Positions 35,172-45,924 of a DNA stretch of 64,000 nt are shown piece after piece. The position numbers were made by a program, and so were the translations under genes. A model generated the notes under the pieces. The model was not told the DNA's origin and did no database searches. It saw nothing but the letters and a program-made list of their open reading frames with translations. Positions within the stretch are counted from its first letter, which is position 1, and every line of letters begins with the position of its first letter. The DNA is from Parvibaculaceae bacterium Mf 1.05b.01 (GTDB taxonomy: Bacteria > Pseudomonadota > Alphaproteobacteria > Parvibaculales > Parvibaculaceae): contig BAOK01000002.1 of the NCBI GenBank assembly GCA_000509225.1, positions 190,496-254,495 on the forward strand, written 5' to 3'.

Positions 35172-37649
35172 TTAATACCGCACACCTTCGCCTGGATCAC
35201 CAATGAGCACCTCGCGTTTGCCTGCGTGGTTGGGCTTGGAAATGACGCCCTCTTCTTCCATCTGTTCCACAATTCGGGCAGCGCGATTATAGCCGATCTG
35301 CAGCTTGCGCTGGATGTAGGACGTGGAGGCCCGCTTGTCGCGGCCGACAATGGCGACAGCCTGATCGTAGAGATCATCACCGGACGATTGCGCCGCGCCC
35401 AGACCCAAGATCTCGTTTACGTCTTCGTTTTCGGACTCTTCGGTGACAGCATCGAGATATTCCGGCGTGCCCTGTTTCTTGAGGAAAGTTACAACCTTCT
35501 CGACCTCGCTGTCGGAAACAAAAGGCCCGTGCACACGGGAGACGCGGCCGCCGCCTGCCATGTAGAGCATGTCGCCCTGCCCCAGCAATTGTTCCGCGCC
35601 CTGCTCACCCAGAATGGTGCGGCTGTCAATTTTGGATGTGACCTGGAAGGAGATCCGGGTCGGGAAGTTTGCCTTGATGGTGCCGGTGATGACATCAACC
35701 GACGGGCGTTGCGTGGCGGTGATCATGTGAATGCCGGCCGCGCGCGCCATTTGCGCCAGGCGCTGAATGGCGGCTTCGATCTCTTTGCCCGCGACCATCA
35801 TGAGGTCGGCCATTTCATCGACGATAACGACGATATAGGGCATGCGTTCCAGACTCAGTTCTTCATCTTCATAGATGGCCTCGCCTGTGTCGCGGTCATA
35901 GCCAGTTTGAACGGTGCGGATGATCTGCTCTTCGTTTTCGATGGCCTCGGCAATGCGGGTGTTAAAGCCATCAATGTTCCGGACACCGACTTTTGACATT
36001 TTGCGGTAGCGGTCTTCCATCTCTTTGACGACCCATTTGAGCGCCACGACAGCTTTCTTCGGGTCGGTCACAACCGGTGCCAGCAAGTGCGGGATGCCAT
36101 CATAGATGGAGAGCTCCAGCATTTTGGGGTCGACCATGATCATTTTGCACTGATCGGGTCGCATCCGATAAAGCAGTGACAGGATCATGGTGTTGATGCC
36201 AACGGATTTACCTGACCCGGTGGTCCCTGCAATCAGCAGATGAGGCATGCGGGCGAGATCGGCGATGATGGGTTCCCCGCCAATGTTTTTGCCGAGCGCC
36301 AATGGGAGCGATGAGTTGGACGCGTCATATTCAGACGAGGAGAGAATTTCTTTGAGGCCCACCATTTCGCGGCGCACGTTTGGCAGCTCGATGCCGATGG
36401 CGTTGCGTCCCGGGACGACTGCGACACGGGCAGATACCGCACTCATGGAACGGGCAATGTCATCGGCAAGCGCGATCACACGGGACGATTTGATGCCGGG
36501 TGCGGGCTCAAGCTCATAGAGCGTGACGACAGGGCCGGGTCGTACATTGATGATCTCGCCCCGGATGCCAAAGTCGTCGAGCACGCCTTCGAGCAGCCGT
36601 GCGTTTTGCTGCAGGGCTTCGTCGGAGAGGCTTTCGTCTGCCGCCTGGCGCTTCACCGCATTCAGGATGGAAAGCTCGGGCAGGTCGAAATCTTCTGCGG
36701 GCAGCAGGTCCAGCATGGGCTCGCGCTCGGCCTTCGCGCGTTTGCTGGGTTTTGCTTTCTTTGATGAGCGTTTAACGGGTACACGGCGCTGACGGCGGCG
36801 CGGTTCCTCCGGCTCGTCCAGCATTTCGCGTTCAACGGCGAGACGTCTGCGGGGCGCGATTGTAGGTTCGTCCTCGAACTCGTCGTCGTCGTCGTCCCAG
36901 GTGGGCTCTTTCCGGAACCGGTCGACAAGACCGGTCATGCGATCGCTTGCGGCATACCAGAAGATGCGCAGGCGGCTTGGTTCCGCGTCTGCATTGATCG
37001 CCCGTTGTTCGGCCCGCGCGTCTGCCCAGTCATAGTAGGAATCGACGAGCTGCCATCTCAGTTCAGACACCTGATCAATGCTGATGTCGCTTGCATAGCT
37101 TAGAAGGAAGAGCGCAAGGCCCAGCGCCATGACACCGATGAGCGCGTGCGCGGGGGCATCGCCGATAAGGATGCCCAGATTGCCTGCGGTGAGGGATGCA
37201 AGCGCATCTCCAATGACACCACCAAAGCCGACGGCGAGCGGCCAGTTGTCGGTGGTGGGGAGGACGCTGGCGAGCAGGGCCACCACACTGAGTGCCAACA
37301 GTCCGACCAGTGTTCGTCTGCGCACCTGATCGACGGGCGTATGGGTGAGCAAGCGCCAGCCCCAGATGCCGGCAAGAGGAACGAGGAGAAGACCCGCCAG
37401 CCCTAGAAGCTGATAGGTGAGATCGGCGGTGACGGCACCGCTCGCGCCCATCCAGTTTTGAAGCGGCGCGCCTGTTGCCTGGTTCCAATTGGGGTCTGCG
37501 GCGGACCAGCTCGCAAAGGCGAGCGCCAGAAAGCCCCCAAGTGCCAAGAGCGCAAGCCCTGTTGCTTCCGCCATGCGGTGGCGGAAGAACACCCGCACAC
37601 CCATGGGCAGGTAGTTGACCGGGTTGGGAATGGATCGCACGAGGGCCAT
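35172..37649 (-). CDS. ftsK: DNA translocase FtsK
   Basis: FtsK pumps DNA at the division septum and activates dimer resolution. The 825-residue protein has several N-terminal membrane segments (within residues 25-215), an acidic and basic linker, and the motor domain with Walker A GTTGSGKS and the Walker B segment [14 protein letters not shown]. The C-terminal winged-helix gamma domain contains [24 protein letters not shown]. It lies 10 bp after an aminotransferase gene and before lolA. A CtrA-type box upstream of that aminotransferase may drive all three. Confidence 0.96.
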   Translation of the reverse strand: MALVRSIPNPVNYLPMGVRVFFRHRMAEATGLALLALGGFLALAFASWSAADPNWNQATGAPLQNWMGASGAVTADLTYQLLGLAGLLLVPLAGIWGWRLLTHTPVDQVRRRTLVGLLALSVVALLASVLPTTDNWPLAVGFGGVIGDALASLTAGNLGILIGDAPAHALIGVMALGLALFLLSYASDISIDQVSELRWQLVDSYYDWADARAEQRAINADAEPSRLRIFWYAASDRMTGLVDRFRKEPTWDDDDDEFEDEPTIAPRRRLAVEREMLDEPEEPRRRQRRVPVKRSSKKAKPSKRAKAEREPMLDLLPAEDFDLPELSILNAVKRQAADESLSDEALQQNARLLEGVLDDFGIRGEIINVRPGPVVTLYELEPAPGIKSSRVIALADDIARSMSAVSARVAVVPGRNAIGIELPNVRREMVGLKEILSSSEYDASNSSLPLALGKNIGGEPIIADLARMPHLLIAGTTGSGKSVGINTMILSLLYRMRPDQCKMIMVDPKMLELSIYDGIPHLLAPVVTDPKKAVVALKWVVKEMEDRYRKMSKVGVRNIDGFNTRIAEAIENEEQIIRTVQTGYDRDTGEAIYEDEELSLERMPYIVVIVDEMADLMMVAGKEIEAAIQRLAQMARAAGIHMITATQRPSVDVITGTIKANFPTRISFQVTSKIDSRTILGEQGAEQLLGQGDMLYMAGGGRVSRVHGPFVSDSEVEKVVTFLKKQGTPEYLDAVTEESENEDVNEILGLGAAQSSGDDLYDQAVAIVGRDKRASTSYIQRKLQIGYNRAARIVEQMEEEGVISKPNHAGKREVLIGDPGEGVRY

Positions 37650-37659
37650 GGTTTTTCCC

Positions 37660-38865
37660 TTAGCTCAAAACATTGGTGAGGCGGGTGAGGGCTTCTTCAA
37701 CAGTCTTTTCATCTTGGACAAGCGCCAGGCGGATGAAGCGCGCGCCCGGATTGCCATCTGGAAGTGTGGCGTCATCGCGGGCGAGATAGCCGCCGGGCAG
37801 CACTTTCAAGCCTGCGTCTGCCCAAAGCTGCTTGGTGACAGCGACCCCGTCGCCTACATCCAGCCATAGGAAGAAACCACCGGCGGGACGATAGAAGCCA
37901 TAGCGGTTGCCGATGATGCGTTCGGCAATGTCGTTCTTCACTTGATAGCGGGCGCGGTTCTCCGCTGAATGGGCATCATCGTTCCAGCACGCCGTTGCGG
38001 CGGCGAGTACGGGCAGGGGTGTTTGCGGTGCTGCGATGTTGCGGAAGGCGCGGAAGCGATTGATGAGTGCTTTGTCGCCGGCACAAAAGCCTGTGCGCAG
38101 GCCGGGCAGGTTTGAGCGTTTGGAAAGCGAATGGAACACGATGATGTTCTCAAACACATCACCGGATTTGGGGACTGCTAACTCAAGCGCGGCTTGGAGG
38201 CCCCCAGGCGGTTCATCCTTGTCGTAGATATCGGCATAACATTCATCGATGACCAGTGTGACGTCATGCTCGCGGGCAAGAGTGATCAGGCGTTTGAGAT
38301 AATCAAGCGGCGCTACGGTGCCTTGCGGGTTTGCAGGCGAGCAGAAGTAGATCATCGCGGTTCGGGCAAGCAGGTCGCTGTCCAGCGTTTCAAAATCCGG
38401 CAGGAACCCGTTTTCAGCCGTCGCGGCGATGTAATGTGGTTCCGCTCCTGCGGCGATCGCAGCTGAGGCGTAGCACTGGTAAAAGGGGTTCGGCATCAGC
38501 ACGGCAGGCTGCTTGCCTGCTTTCTCTGTCGGGCAGGCGACCAGCGCCAGGTTGAACAGGGCTTCGCGGGTTCCGTTTACCGGCAGAATGCGCGCATCGG
38601 GCTCCAGCACTTCTGGCGGCAGATTGTATCGGCGGGCGAGCCACCCGGCGGCGGCGTCGCGAAAGGGCGTCGTGCCGATGATGGGCGGATATTTGCCATA
38701 GTCTTTTTCATGGGCCCGCAGCACGTCAGAGACAAACTCTGGGAACGCATGTTGCGGTTCCCCAATGCTCATCATGATCGGGTCCTGGCCGGGCTGCACC
38801 CCATCCAGCAGGGAATTCAGTTGGGCGAAGGGCCCATCAGGCATATTGGCAAATCGGTCACTCAT
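37660..38865 (-). CDS. Class I/II aminotransferase (DapC-like)
   Basis: A 401-residue fold-type I aminotransferase. It has [12 protein letters not shown] near the N-terminus, [12 protein letters not shown] with the cofactor-binding Asn, [10 protein letters not shown], and the PLP lysine in [16 protein letters not shown]. It resembles succinyldiaminopimelate aminotransferases (DapC), which feed lysine and peptidoglycan synthesis. Its position directly before ftsK fits a cell-wall link. Substrate is inferred only. Confidence 0.85.
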   Translation of the reverse strand: MSDRFANMPDGPFAQLNSLLDGVQPGQDPIMMSIGEPQHAFPEFVSDVLRAHEKDYGKYPPIIGTTPFRDAAAGWLARRYNLPPEVLEPDARILPVNGTREALFNLALVACPTEKAGKQPAVLMPNPFYQCYASAAIAAGAEPHYIAATAENGFLPDFETLDSDLLARTAMIYFCSPANPQGTVAPLDYLKRLITLAREHDVTLVIDECYADIYDKDEPPGGLQAALELAVPKSGDVFENIIVFHSLSKRSNLPGLRTGFCAGDKALINRFRAFRNIAAPQTPLPVLAAATACWNDDAHSAENRARYQVKNDIAERIIGNRYGFYRPAGGFFLWLDVGDGVAVTKQLWADAGLKVLPGGYLARDDATLPDGNPGARFIRLALVQDEKTVEEALTRLTNVLS

Positions 38866-38964
38866 GGACTGATCTTAACCATGAGCTCTGTGTGTCGTCT
38901 AGAGTCGGAAGTCCAAAAACCTGTTAAAAAGCATATGGTTAGGGCACCTTTTGGAAGGCGTTTG

Positions 38965-38980
38965 TTAACCGCTTGTTAAC
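38965..38980. promoter_or_regulatory. CtrA-type binding box
   Basis: TTAACCGCTTGTTAAC matches the full CtrA consensus TTAA-N7-TTAAC. It lies 100 bp upstream of the aminotransferase-ftsK-lolA run. CtrA controls division genes in many Alphaproteobacteria, so regulation of ftsK by CtrA is plausible. No CtrA gene is in the window. Confidence 0.6.
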
Positions 38981-38997
38981 CATATCTTAGGCGCTGA

Positions 38998-39034
38998 AAC
39001 AAAAAACGGGCACCTGATCGTCATCAGGTGCCCG
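38998..39034 (-). terminator. Rho-independent terminator downstream of an amt gene
   Basis: A perfect 12-bp stem CGGGCACCTGAT / ATCAGGTGCCCG with a 4-base loop is followed on the minus strand by TTTTTTGTTT. It ends transcripts coming from the ammonium transporter gene at 39127-40362. Confidence 0.93.
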
Positions 39035-39062
39035 CTCCCCTCATCTCCTCCCCGGTATCATT

Positions 39063-39120
39063 GAGTGCTTCCGAACGGAAAACCGCCAAGGATGACTTGG
39101 CACTTTTCCTGGAAACGCTC
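39063..39120. repeat. Dispersed palindromic repeat, copy C
   Basis: Outer arms GAGTGCTTCC / GGAAACGCTC (8 of 10 paired) enclose GGAAAA/TTTTCC and GCCAAG/CTTGGC. The core is like copy A. It lies between the amt stop codon and its terminator, so it should be transcribed. Confidence 0.8.
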
Positions 39121-39126
39121 AGTAGA

Positions 39127-40362
39127 TCAGCGTGGTGTCACGTCTGATTCCGGGTTGGCGCCAATCTTGTGGATCGCCAGATCGGCACCCAGAGCTTCTT
39201 CCTCTTCAGAGAGTTTGATGCCCATGACGGCTTTCAGGATGCCGTAGACAATAAGCCCCATGATGAAGGCATAGCCTGCGCCCAAGACAGAGCCGGCAAG
39301 CTGACCCATGAAGGTCACACCGCCCAGACCACCCAGGGCTTCGGTTCCGAAGATGCCGGCAGCAACCGCACCCCAGACACCACAGAGACCGTGGAGCGGC
39401 CAGACACCCAGAACATCATCGATTTTCCACTTGTTCTGGCACATGTCGAAGAGGACCACGAAGATCACACCAGCGCCCGCGCCAACCGCAAGAGAGCCCA
39501 GCGGATGCATGATGTCAGATCCCGCACACACAGCGACAAGACCGGCAAGCGCACCGTTGTGAATGAAGCCTGGGTCGTTTTTGCCAACAATCAACGCGGC
39601 CAGAATGCCGCCCGCCATGGCGAGCAGAGAGTTCATGGCGACAAGGCCTGAAATGCTTTCCAGCGACTGTGCCGACATGACGTTGAAGCCAAACCAGCCA
39701 ATGCAAAGCAACCAGGATCCCAGTGACAACCAAGGAATGGAGGATGGTGGAAAACCGACAAGCCGCCCATCTGCGGTGTAGCGTCCTTTGCGGTGGCCCA
39801 GCATCAGGACCGCGCCAAGAGCGACCCAGCCGCCAATAGCGTGCACCACAATGGAGCCGGCAAAGTCGTGAAGGGGTGCGCCGAAGGTTGCCTCGATCCA
39901 ATCCTGAACGCCGAAGTTGCCGTTCCAGATGATGCCTTCAAAGAAGGGGTAAACAAGGCCGACGATCGCTGCTGTTGCAAAGGCCTGTGGCCAGAATTTT
40001 GCGCGCTCGGCGATACCGCCAGAGATAATGGCCGGGATCGCTGCGGCGAAGGTAAGCAGGAAGAAGAACTTCACGAGGCTGATGCCTTGTGGTCCGAACT
40101 CGTACCCTTCGGCTGTTGCGTCCCCTTGAAGTACGGCGGCGCTTACCAGGAAGTCGACACCATAAGCGACCGAATAGCCGACAAAGAAATAGGCGATTGT
40201 TGAGACGGCAAAGTCCACGATGATTTTCACCATGGCATTTACCTGGCTCTTGTGACGGACGGTGCCCACCTCAAGAAATGCAAAGCCTGCATGCATTGCG
40301 AAGACGAGGATTGCCCCCATCAACAAGAAAAATACGTCACCACCAGCTGAAGCGGTTTCCAT
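39127..40362 (-). CDS. Ammonium transporter
   Basis: A 411-residue Amt/Rh-family inner-membrane channel for ammonium, with about 11 membrane helices. Family signatures are MHAGFAFLEVGTVRHKSQVN, FDFAGSIVVHAIGGWVALG with the pore His, and VWPLHGLCGVWGAVAAGIFG with the second pore His. There is no cleaved signal peptide. The ATG at 40362 has GGAGG 7 bases upstream, making the 40407 start unlikely. A second amt gene, paired with glnK, lies 1.1 kb upstream. Confidence 0.93.
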   Translation of the reverse strand: METASAGGDVFFLLMGAILVFAMHAGFAFLEVGTVRHKSQVNAMVKIIVDFAVSTIAYFFVGYSVAYGVDFLVSAAVLQGDATAEGYEFGPQGISLVKFFFLLTFAAAIPAIISGGIAERAKFWPQAFATAAIVGLVYPFFEGIIWNGNFGVQDWIEATFGAPLHDFAGSIVVHAIGGWVALGAVLMLGHRKGRYTADGRLVGFPPSSIPWLSLGSWLLCIGWFGFNVMSAQSLESISGLVAMNSLLAMAGGILAALIVGKNDPGFIHNGALAGLVAVCAGSDIMHPLGSLAVGAGAGVIFVVLFDMCQNKWKIDDVLGVWPLHGLCGVWGAVAAGIFGTEALGGLGGVTFMGQLAGSVLGAGYAFIMGLIVYGILKAVMGIKLSEEEEALGADLAIHKIGANPESDVTPR

Positions 40363-40511
40363 CAGATTGCCTCCGTTGCCACCCATGACGCTCGGTGTGA
40401 GCCCCATGTCCCCCAGAACGGGGAAGTCTGCCGTGCCCGTTTTTGCGGCATATGGCAGACATGAAAGATCGCGCGCGAGACCCCCTCACGCGTTAACTTG
40501 TTGGCAACACA

Positions 40512-40527
40512 CTCAAACCTTGTGCCA
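40512..40527 (-). promoter_or_regulatory. Weak sigma-54-type promoter candidate of the amt gene
   Basis: On the minus strand TGGCAC, 5 bases and TTGAG follow the -24/-12 spacing. The -12 element has GA instead of GC. It lies 150 bp upstream of the ammonium transporter ATG. A near-match of the same type precedes glnK. Confidence 0.3.
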
Positions 40528-40656
40528 CACGTCCCCTATTTCTGAAATGCCTTCAGAATCAGCACCTTGGCCGCAAAAGGGGCAGCTGCCCGCTTTCTAA
40601 GCAGGCAAACTTATGCTCATTTTGTGGGCGTTTTGATTGTTTTGGGCGCCTGATAT

Positions 40657-40785
40657 TTAGGCAGATTTCCAGCGTCCTTTGAGGATGCGCCAGGCAATAA
40701 AGGCGCCGATTAGGCCGTCGAAAATGATAAGGGTGTGCGGCTGGTAGGAGACGCGGGCGGTGGACCTGCTTTCCGGCCATTCCCG
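40657..40785 (-). pseudogene. Possible remnant of a small membrane protein gene
   Basis: A 42-codon open stretch ends in TAA at 40657-40659 and follows an in-frame TAA at 40786-40788. Its translation ends with a convincing membrane helix and basic tail (LIIFDGLIGAFIAWRILKGR). It contains no ATG, GTG or TTG codon. An ATG in another frame lies just upstream, so a frameshift may have broken a small gene. The resemblance to protein is by eye only. Confidence 0.3.
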
Positions 40786-40823
40786 TTAGTGCCTGACTTA
40801 AAGGCTGTCTAAAGATTGGAGAA

Positions 40824-41222
40824 ATGATGAAAGAAATTACGCGCATCAATCATGTAGGCCTTCGGGTTCGAGAGCTTGCGGTAACGCGGGCCTTCTACGA
40901 AAAGTTGGGTTTTGAATTTCTTGAAGGTCCTGTCGGTCCTGAGCCCGTCGCGATCATGGAGCATCCGTCTGGGGTCAATATCAATTTCATCCTCAATGCG
41001 TCTGAAGACGTGTCGCAGCCGAATGTGTTGATGGACATACCTGAGAAGCATACCGGCTTCACACATGTCGCGTTGGAGATTACGGATAAGGAAGCGGTTG
41101 AACGCCAGCTTGGCGAATTGGGAATGGAGATTACGGAGACCGTCGAGTTGCCGACGGGTGCGGTGTTCTTCTTCGTTCGTGACCCGGACGGCAATGTGAT
41201 TGAGTTTCACAAGCCTGCTTGA
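40824..41222 (+). CDS. VOC family (glyoxalase-like) protein
   Basis: A 132-residue vicinal-oxygen-chelate protein. The N-terminus [29 protein letters not shown] and the C-terminus FFFVRDPDGNVIEFHKP show the two modules, with likely metal ligands His10 and the Glu in VIEFH. It lies alone between two amt genes on the opposite strand. The reaction is unknown. Confidence 0.88.
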   Translation: MMKEITRINHVGLRVRELAVTRAFYEKLGFEFLEGPVGPEPVAIMEHPSGVNINFILNASEDVSQPNVLMDIPEKHTGFTHVALEITDKEAVERQLGELGMEITETVELPTGAVFFFVRDPDGNVIEFHKPA

Positions 41223-41319
41223 GGCAAAAAAGAGGGACCCAAGTCGGGGGTGACTTGGATCCCAGTCGGACATCAAATCTGCGGGAGTTGGTGGCTGCAG
41301 AAATGATGCCTTTGGCTTG

Positions 41320-41365
41320 GAGTGTTTCCGGACGGATAACTGTTTCCACTTATCCTGAAAACGCT
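41320..41365. repeat. Dispersed palindromic repeat, copy D
   Basis: AGTGTTTCC with the inner GGATAA / TTATCC stem and a final AAAACGCT arm. It lies about 100 bp after the VOC gene stop codon. A further copy lies only 64 bp to the right. Confidence 0.8.
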
Positions 41366-41428
41366 CCTGGGAGGAATGTCAGGGCCACCGATACTCAAGT
41401 GGCCCTAACTGACTGCGCTTTTTACTGC

Positions 41429-41472
41429 GCGTTTCCGGACACAAAACCGGTGTCCACTTTTGTTGGAAACGC
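41429..41472. repeat. Dispersed palindromic repeat, copy E
   Basis: Outer stem GCGTTTCC / GGAAACGC, inner stem ACAAAA / TTTTGT. The inner stem differs from copies B, D and F on both sides, keeping the pairing. It lies just after the amtB stop codon, in the expected 3' part of its mRNA. Confidence 0.85.
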
Positions 41473-41486
41473 TTTGCTCAGACTTC

Positions 41487-42824
41487 TCAGATCCGCTGTG
41501 ATCCGGAACCGAACTCTGGGTAGGCTTCAAGGCCAATCTCGGCTTTGTCGAGACCCAGGACTTCTTCTTCCTGGCTTGCGCGCAGTCCGATGGTGAACTT
41601 CAGCGCCAACCAGAAGGCCAGGCTTGCGAGCACAACGAAGGCGCCGATGGAGACCACGCCAACACCCTGCACATAAAAGCTCGTGTCGGAGTTGGTGAGT
41701 GGTACAGCCATGGTGCCCCAGATGCCTGCGAACAGGTGAACCGGGATGGCGCCAACCACATCGTCGATTTTCAGCTTGTCGAGAAGCGGTACAGCGACAA
41801 CCACGATGGCACCGCCAACAGCGCCGATCATTGCAGCAGACCCCAGTGTAGGTGTCAGCGGTTCAGCGGTGATGGAGACAAGACCGGCAAGTGCGCCGTT
41901 CAGAGCCATGGTCAGATCAACCTTGGTGTAGAGAAGCTGCGTCAGGACCATCGCCGTTATCACGCCAGCTGCTGCTGCCATGTTTGTGTTGATGAAGATC
42001 TGCGACACATCAATGGCGTTTGAGGCAGAGCCCAGTGCGAGCTGTGAGCCACCATTGAAGCCGAACCAGCCGAGCCACAGGATGAAAGTACCCAGTGTTG
42101 CAAGCGGCATGGAGGACCCAGGCATCACATTGATTTCGCCGTTCGCGCCGAACTTGCCATAGCGTGAGCCGAGGATGATGGCGCCGACAAGAGCTGCCCA
42201 ACCACCTGTTGAGTGCACGATCGTGGACCCAGCAAAGTCAGAGAAGCCCATTTCTGAGAGCCAGCCGCCGCCCCACTGCCATGCACCCTGGATTGGGTAG
42301 ATGAAGCCGGTAAGAACAACTGTGAAGATCAGGAAAGGCCAAAGCTTGATGCGCTCGGCAAGGGTTCCTGAAACGATGGACGCTGCTGTCGCAACAAACA
42401 CCATCTGGAAGTACCAGTCGGATGCTGCCGCATAGCCTTCGCCTTCGCCGAAGGCAGGCACGTCTGCCAGAGCGCCAGTATCGTCTGGGCTCCAGAGTGA
42501 CAGGGATCCGATGAAGCCAGCGTCAACGCCGTCATACATCAGGTTGTAGCCGACCAGGTAGTACATGATGCCGGCGATGGAGAAGAGCGAGATGTTCTTC
42601 GTACATTGGATGGCAACGTTCTTGGAGCGCACCATGCCTGCTTCCAGCATGGCAAAGCCCGCAGCCATAAACATGACCATGAAACCTGCCATCAAAAAGA
42701 GCAGGGTATTAAAGATGTAGGCTGATTCACCGGACGTCATGGTTTCTTCAGCGAGGGCTGGTGCACTCATGGCCGTCAGACCAATAAGGGCAGCAGATCC
42801 CAGTTTTATAAGTTTGGCTGTCAT
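41487..42824 (-). CDS. amtB: Ammonium transporter AmtB
   Basis: A 445-residue Amt channel with a cleavable signal peptide (LGSAALIGLTAMSAPALA, ending near residue 25), as in E. coli AmtB. Signatures include FNTLLFLMAGFMVMFMAAGFAMLEAGMVRSKNV, FAGSTIVHSTGGWAAL and AIPVHLFAGIWGTMAV with the two pore histidines. The ATG at 42824 has GGAGAG upstream. It follows glnK by 10 bp, the classic pair in which GlnK blocks AmtB when nitrogen is plentiful. Confidence 0.95.
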   Translation of the reverse strand: MTAKLIKLGSAALIGLTAMSAPALAEETMTSGESAYIFNTLLFLMAGFMVMFMAAGFAMLEAGMVRSKNVAIQCTKNISLFSIAGIMYYLVGYNLMYDGVDAGFIGSLSLWSPDDTGALADVPAFGEGEGYAAASDWYFQMVFVATAASIVSGTLAERIKLWPFLIFTVVLTGFIYPIQGAWQWGGGWLSEMGFSDFAGSTIVHSTGGWAALVGAIILGSRYGKFGANGEINVMPGSSMPLATLGTFILWLGWFGFNGGSQLALGSASNAIDVSQIFINTNMAAAAGVITAMVLTQLLYTKVDLTMALNGALAGLVSITAEPLTPTLGSAAMIGAVGGAIVVVAVPLLDKLKIDDVVGAIPVHLFAGIWGTMAVPLTNSDTSFYVQGVGVVSIGAFVVLASLAFWLALKFTIGLRASQEEEVLGLDKAEIGLEAYPEFGSGSQRI

Positions 42825-42834
42825 CAGCTCTCTC

Positions 42835-43598
<764 letters not shown>

Positions 43599-45851
43599 AT
43601 GTCGGACTTTTTGCGGGAGAAGTGGCCGGTTCTAGTGAATTCGGCTGCTGGGGTGGTGCTTGCGGCTGTCGTCGTAATGCAGTTTGCGGGCGGCAGCGGT
43701 GACGCTGATACAACAAGCCTGCCAGATGCGGTGCCTGCTGCAGGCAGTGAGGTTGCTGACGCGCCGGCGGGTGAGACACCGGCGGCATCTGCTTCACGTT
43801 CGGTTGTGGACGTGGATGGGGCGCGGATTGTTAATGCAGATAGCGAGCCCGGCAATTGGATGAGCCACGGGCGGACTTATTCAGAGCAGCGCTACTCGCC
43901 TCTTAATCAGATCAATGATCAAAATGCCAGCGAGCTTGGTCTTGCCTGGTCCTTCAACACAGGCACCGTGCGCGGTCTGGAAGCAACACCCATCGTGGTT
44001 GACGGCATGCTGTACACCACGGGTAATTGGGGCGTGGTTCATGCGCTTAATGCCAAGACCGGTGAAGAGCTTTGGGAATTCGATCCAGAAGTGCCCGGCG
44101 AGTGGGCGCGCTATGGCTGCTGTGACATTGTCAATCGCGGTGTTGCCGTCTGGAAAGGTCGCGTCTATGTCGCGAGTTTTGACGGACGTCTCTTTGCGCT
44201 TAACGCAGAAGATGGCTCGGTGCATTGGGAAGTAAATACGATCCCGGGTCCTCCCTATACGATTACCGGCGCACCGCGGATTGTGAATGGCAAGGTTATC
44301 ATCGGGAATGGCGGCGCTGAGCTCGGCGTGCGGGGATACATTACGGCATATGATGCGGAGACGGGCGAACAGGCCTGGCGTTTCTACACCGTCCCGGGCA
44401 ACCCAGCGGATGGATTTGAGCATCCGGAAATGGAAGTGGCTGTCGAAACCTGGAAAGGTGGTCGCTGGTGGGAAATCGGTGGCGGCGGCACCGCCTGGGA
44501 TTCCATGGCCTATGATTCAGAGCTCGACACGCTTTATGTCGGGGTCGGCAACGGTTCACCGTGGACTCGGGAAATCCGGTCGCCTGGCGGTGGGGACAAT
44601 CTTTATCTCTCCACCATTCTTGCACTAGATCCAAATACGGGTCGGCTGAAGTGGCACTATCAAACAACGCCGAGCGACAATTGGGACTACACAGCGACGC
44701 AACATATCATTCTTGCTGAGCTTGAGATTGACGGGAAAGAGCGCAAGGTGCTGATGCAGGCGCCGAAGAATGGCTTCTTCTACGTGATTGATCGGGAGAC
44801 GGGTGAGCTTCTGTCTGCTGATCCCTACATCACCGTTACCTGGGCGAGCCATGTTGATATGGAAAGCGGACGTCCGGTTGAAAACCCTGCTGTGGGGTAT
44901 GAGATCGATCCGCAGTTTGTGTTTCCGTCTGCCAATGGCGGTCACAACTGGCACCCGATGGCGTTCAATCCGGATACGGGTCTTGTCTATATTCCAACTC
45001 AGGAGATTGGCGGCATCTACACGCTCGCCAACCAATGGAAAGAGGGTAAGGAATTTACGGTTCGTGAGAACTGGTGGAACACGGGGCTTGATTGGGCGGA
45101 CTATCTCGACGTGGTGAAAGGTCTGCTTGCTGAGGGCGGTGAACTCCCGATTGATCATGGATATCTGAAAGCCTTTGATCCGCTGACTGGGGAGACACGC
45201 TGGGCGATTGAAATGCCGTCTATTCTCAATGGCGGTGTCTTAACGACGGCAGGTAATCTTGTGCTGCAGGGTACGGCCGATGGCCGTTTCGTTGCCTATC
45301 GCGCGGATACGGGCACGGAGCTTTGGCGGGCAAATGTCCAGACAGGGATTGTCGCTGCGCCCATGACCTATGAAATTGAGGGTGTGCAATATGTGGCTGT
45401 CATGGCGGGTTGGGGTGGCACAGCGCTCCCATCGGGTGATGCGCGCACATCTGCTGCGGCCAAGTATGGCAATGACGGGCGGCTTTTGGTTTTCAAAGTG
45501 AATGGTACAGAAGAGCTTCCTGAGCTTGCGCTTCTTGATCAGACCATCCCTGAGCAACCAGAAGTCACGGCGACGCCTGCGCAACTCCGCAATGGTGAAG
45601 TTCAGTTCATGTCAGTCTGCGGGCTGTGTCATGGGGCGCTGGCGGTCAGTGGTGGGGTGCTGCCGGACCTTCGTCGCATGAGCCCAACGACGCGCGAACA
45701 TTTCGATGCGATCGTGCGGGAAGGCATGCTTGAGGATAACGGTATGCCGAACTTTAGCGATTTGCTCGACGAGCAGGATGTGAAGGACATTTATTCCTAC
45801 ATCATCAAGCGGGCCACAGAGGACAGGGCGCTCCAACTGCCAACGGAATAA
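43599..45851 (+). CDS. PQQ-dependent dehydrogenase with C-terminal cytochrome c domain (quinohemoprotein)
   Basis: A 750-residue periplasmic enzyme. An N-terminal hydrophobic anchor (about 10-30) and a Gly/Ala/Asp-rich linker precede the eight-bladed propeller. The vicinal cysteines Cys174-Cys175 near PQQ and repeated W-docking motifs are visible. The C-terminal cytochrome c domain has CGLCH at 674-678 and a probable axial Met716. Such type II alcohol dehydrogenases oxidise alcohols and pass electrons to a cytochrome. The anchor seems uncleaved, unlike the usual cleaved signal. No PQQ synthesis genes are nearby. Confidence 0.93.
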   Translation: MSDFLREKWPVLVNSAAGVVLAAVVVMQFAGGSGDADTTSLPDAVPAAGSEVADAPAGETPAASASRSVVDVDGARIVNADSEPGNWMSHGRTYSEQRYSPLNQINDQNASELGLAWSFNTGTVRGLEATPIVVDGMLYTTGNWGVVHALNAKTGEELWEFDPEVPGEWARYGCCDIVNRGVAVWKGRVYVASFDGRLFALNAEDGSVHWEVNTIPGPPYTITGAPRIVNGKVIIGNGGAELGVRGYITAYDAETGEQAWRFYTVPGNPADGFEHPEMEVAVETWKGGRWWEIGGGGTAWDSMAYDSELDTLYVGVGNGSPWTREIRSPGGGDNLYLSTILALDPNTGRLKWHYQTTPSDNWDYTATQHIILAELEIDGKERKVLMQAPKNGFFYVIDRETGELLSADPYITVTWASHVDMESGRPVENPAVGYEIDPQFVFPSANGGHNWHPMAFNPDTGLVYIPTQEIGGIYTLANQWKEGKEFTVRENWWNTGLDWADYLDVVKGLLAEGGELPIDHGYLKAFDPLTGETRWAIEMPSILNGGVLTTAGNLVLQGTADGRFVAYRADTGTELWRANVQTGIVAAPMTYEIEGVQYVAVMAGWGGTALPSGDARTSAAAKYGNDGRLLVFKVNGTEELPELALLDQTIPEQPEVTATPAQLRNGEVQFMSVCGLCHGALAVSGGVLPDLRRMSPTTREHFDAIVREGMLEDNGMPNFSDLLDEQDVKDIYSYIIKRATEDRALQLPTE

Positions 45852-45872
45852 ATCTGTTTACAGATGATTTTG

Positions 45873-45907
45873 ACCCCGGCGCTTTGTCAAGTGCCGGGGT
45901 TTTTTTT
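45873..45907 (+). terminator. Rho-independent terminator of the PQQ dehydrogenase gene
   Basis: ACCCCGGC and GCCGGGGT pair with an inner CTT/AAG around a short loop, then eight T follow. It lies 22 bp after the stop codon. Confidence 0.95.
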
Positions 45908-45924
45908 GTGGGCAGTTTGGACTG

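Larger units (their letters stand above)
40363..40823. other. 461-bp intergenic region between amt and VOC genes
   Basis: The stretch holds the amt leader, the weak sigma-54-type motif and a 42-codon coding remnant on the minus strand. I see no complete gene. Confidence 0.5.
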
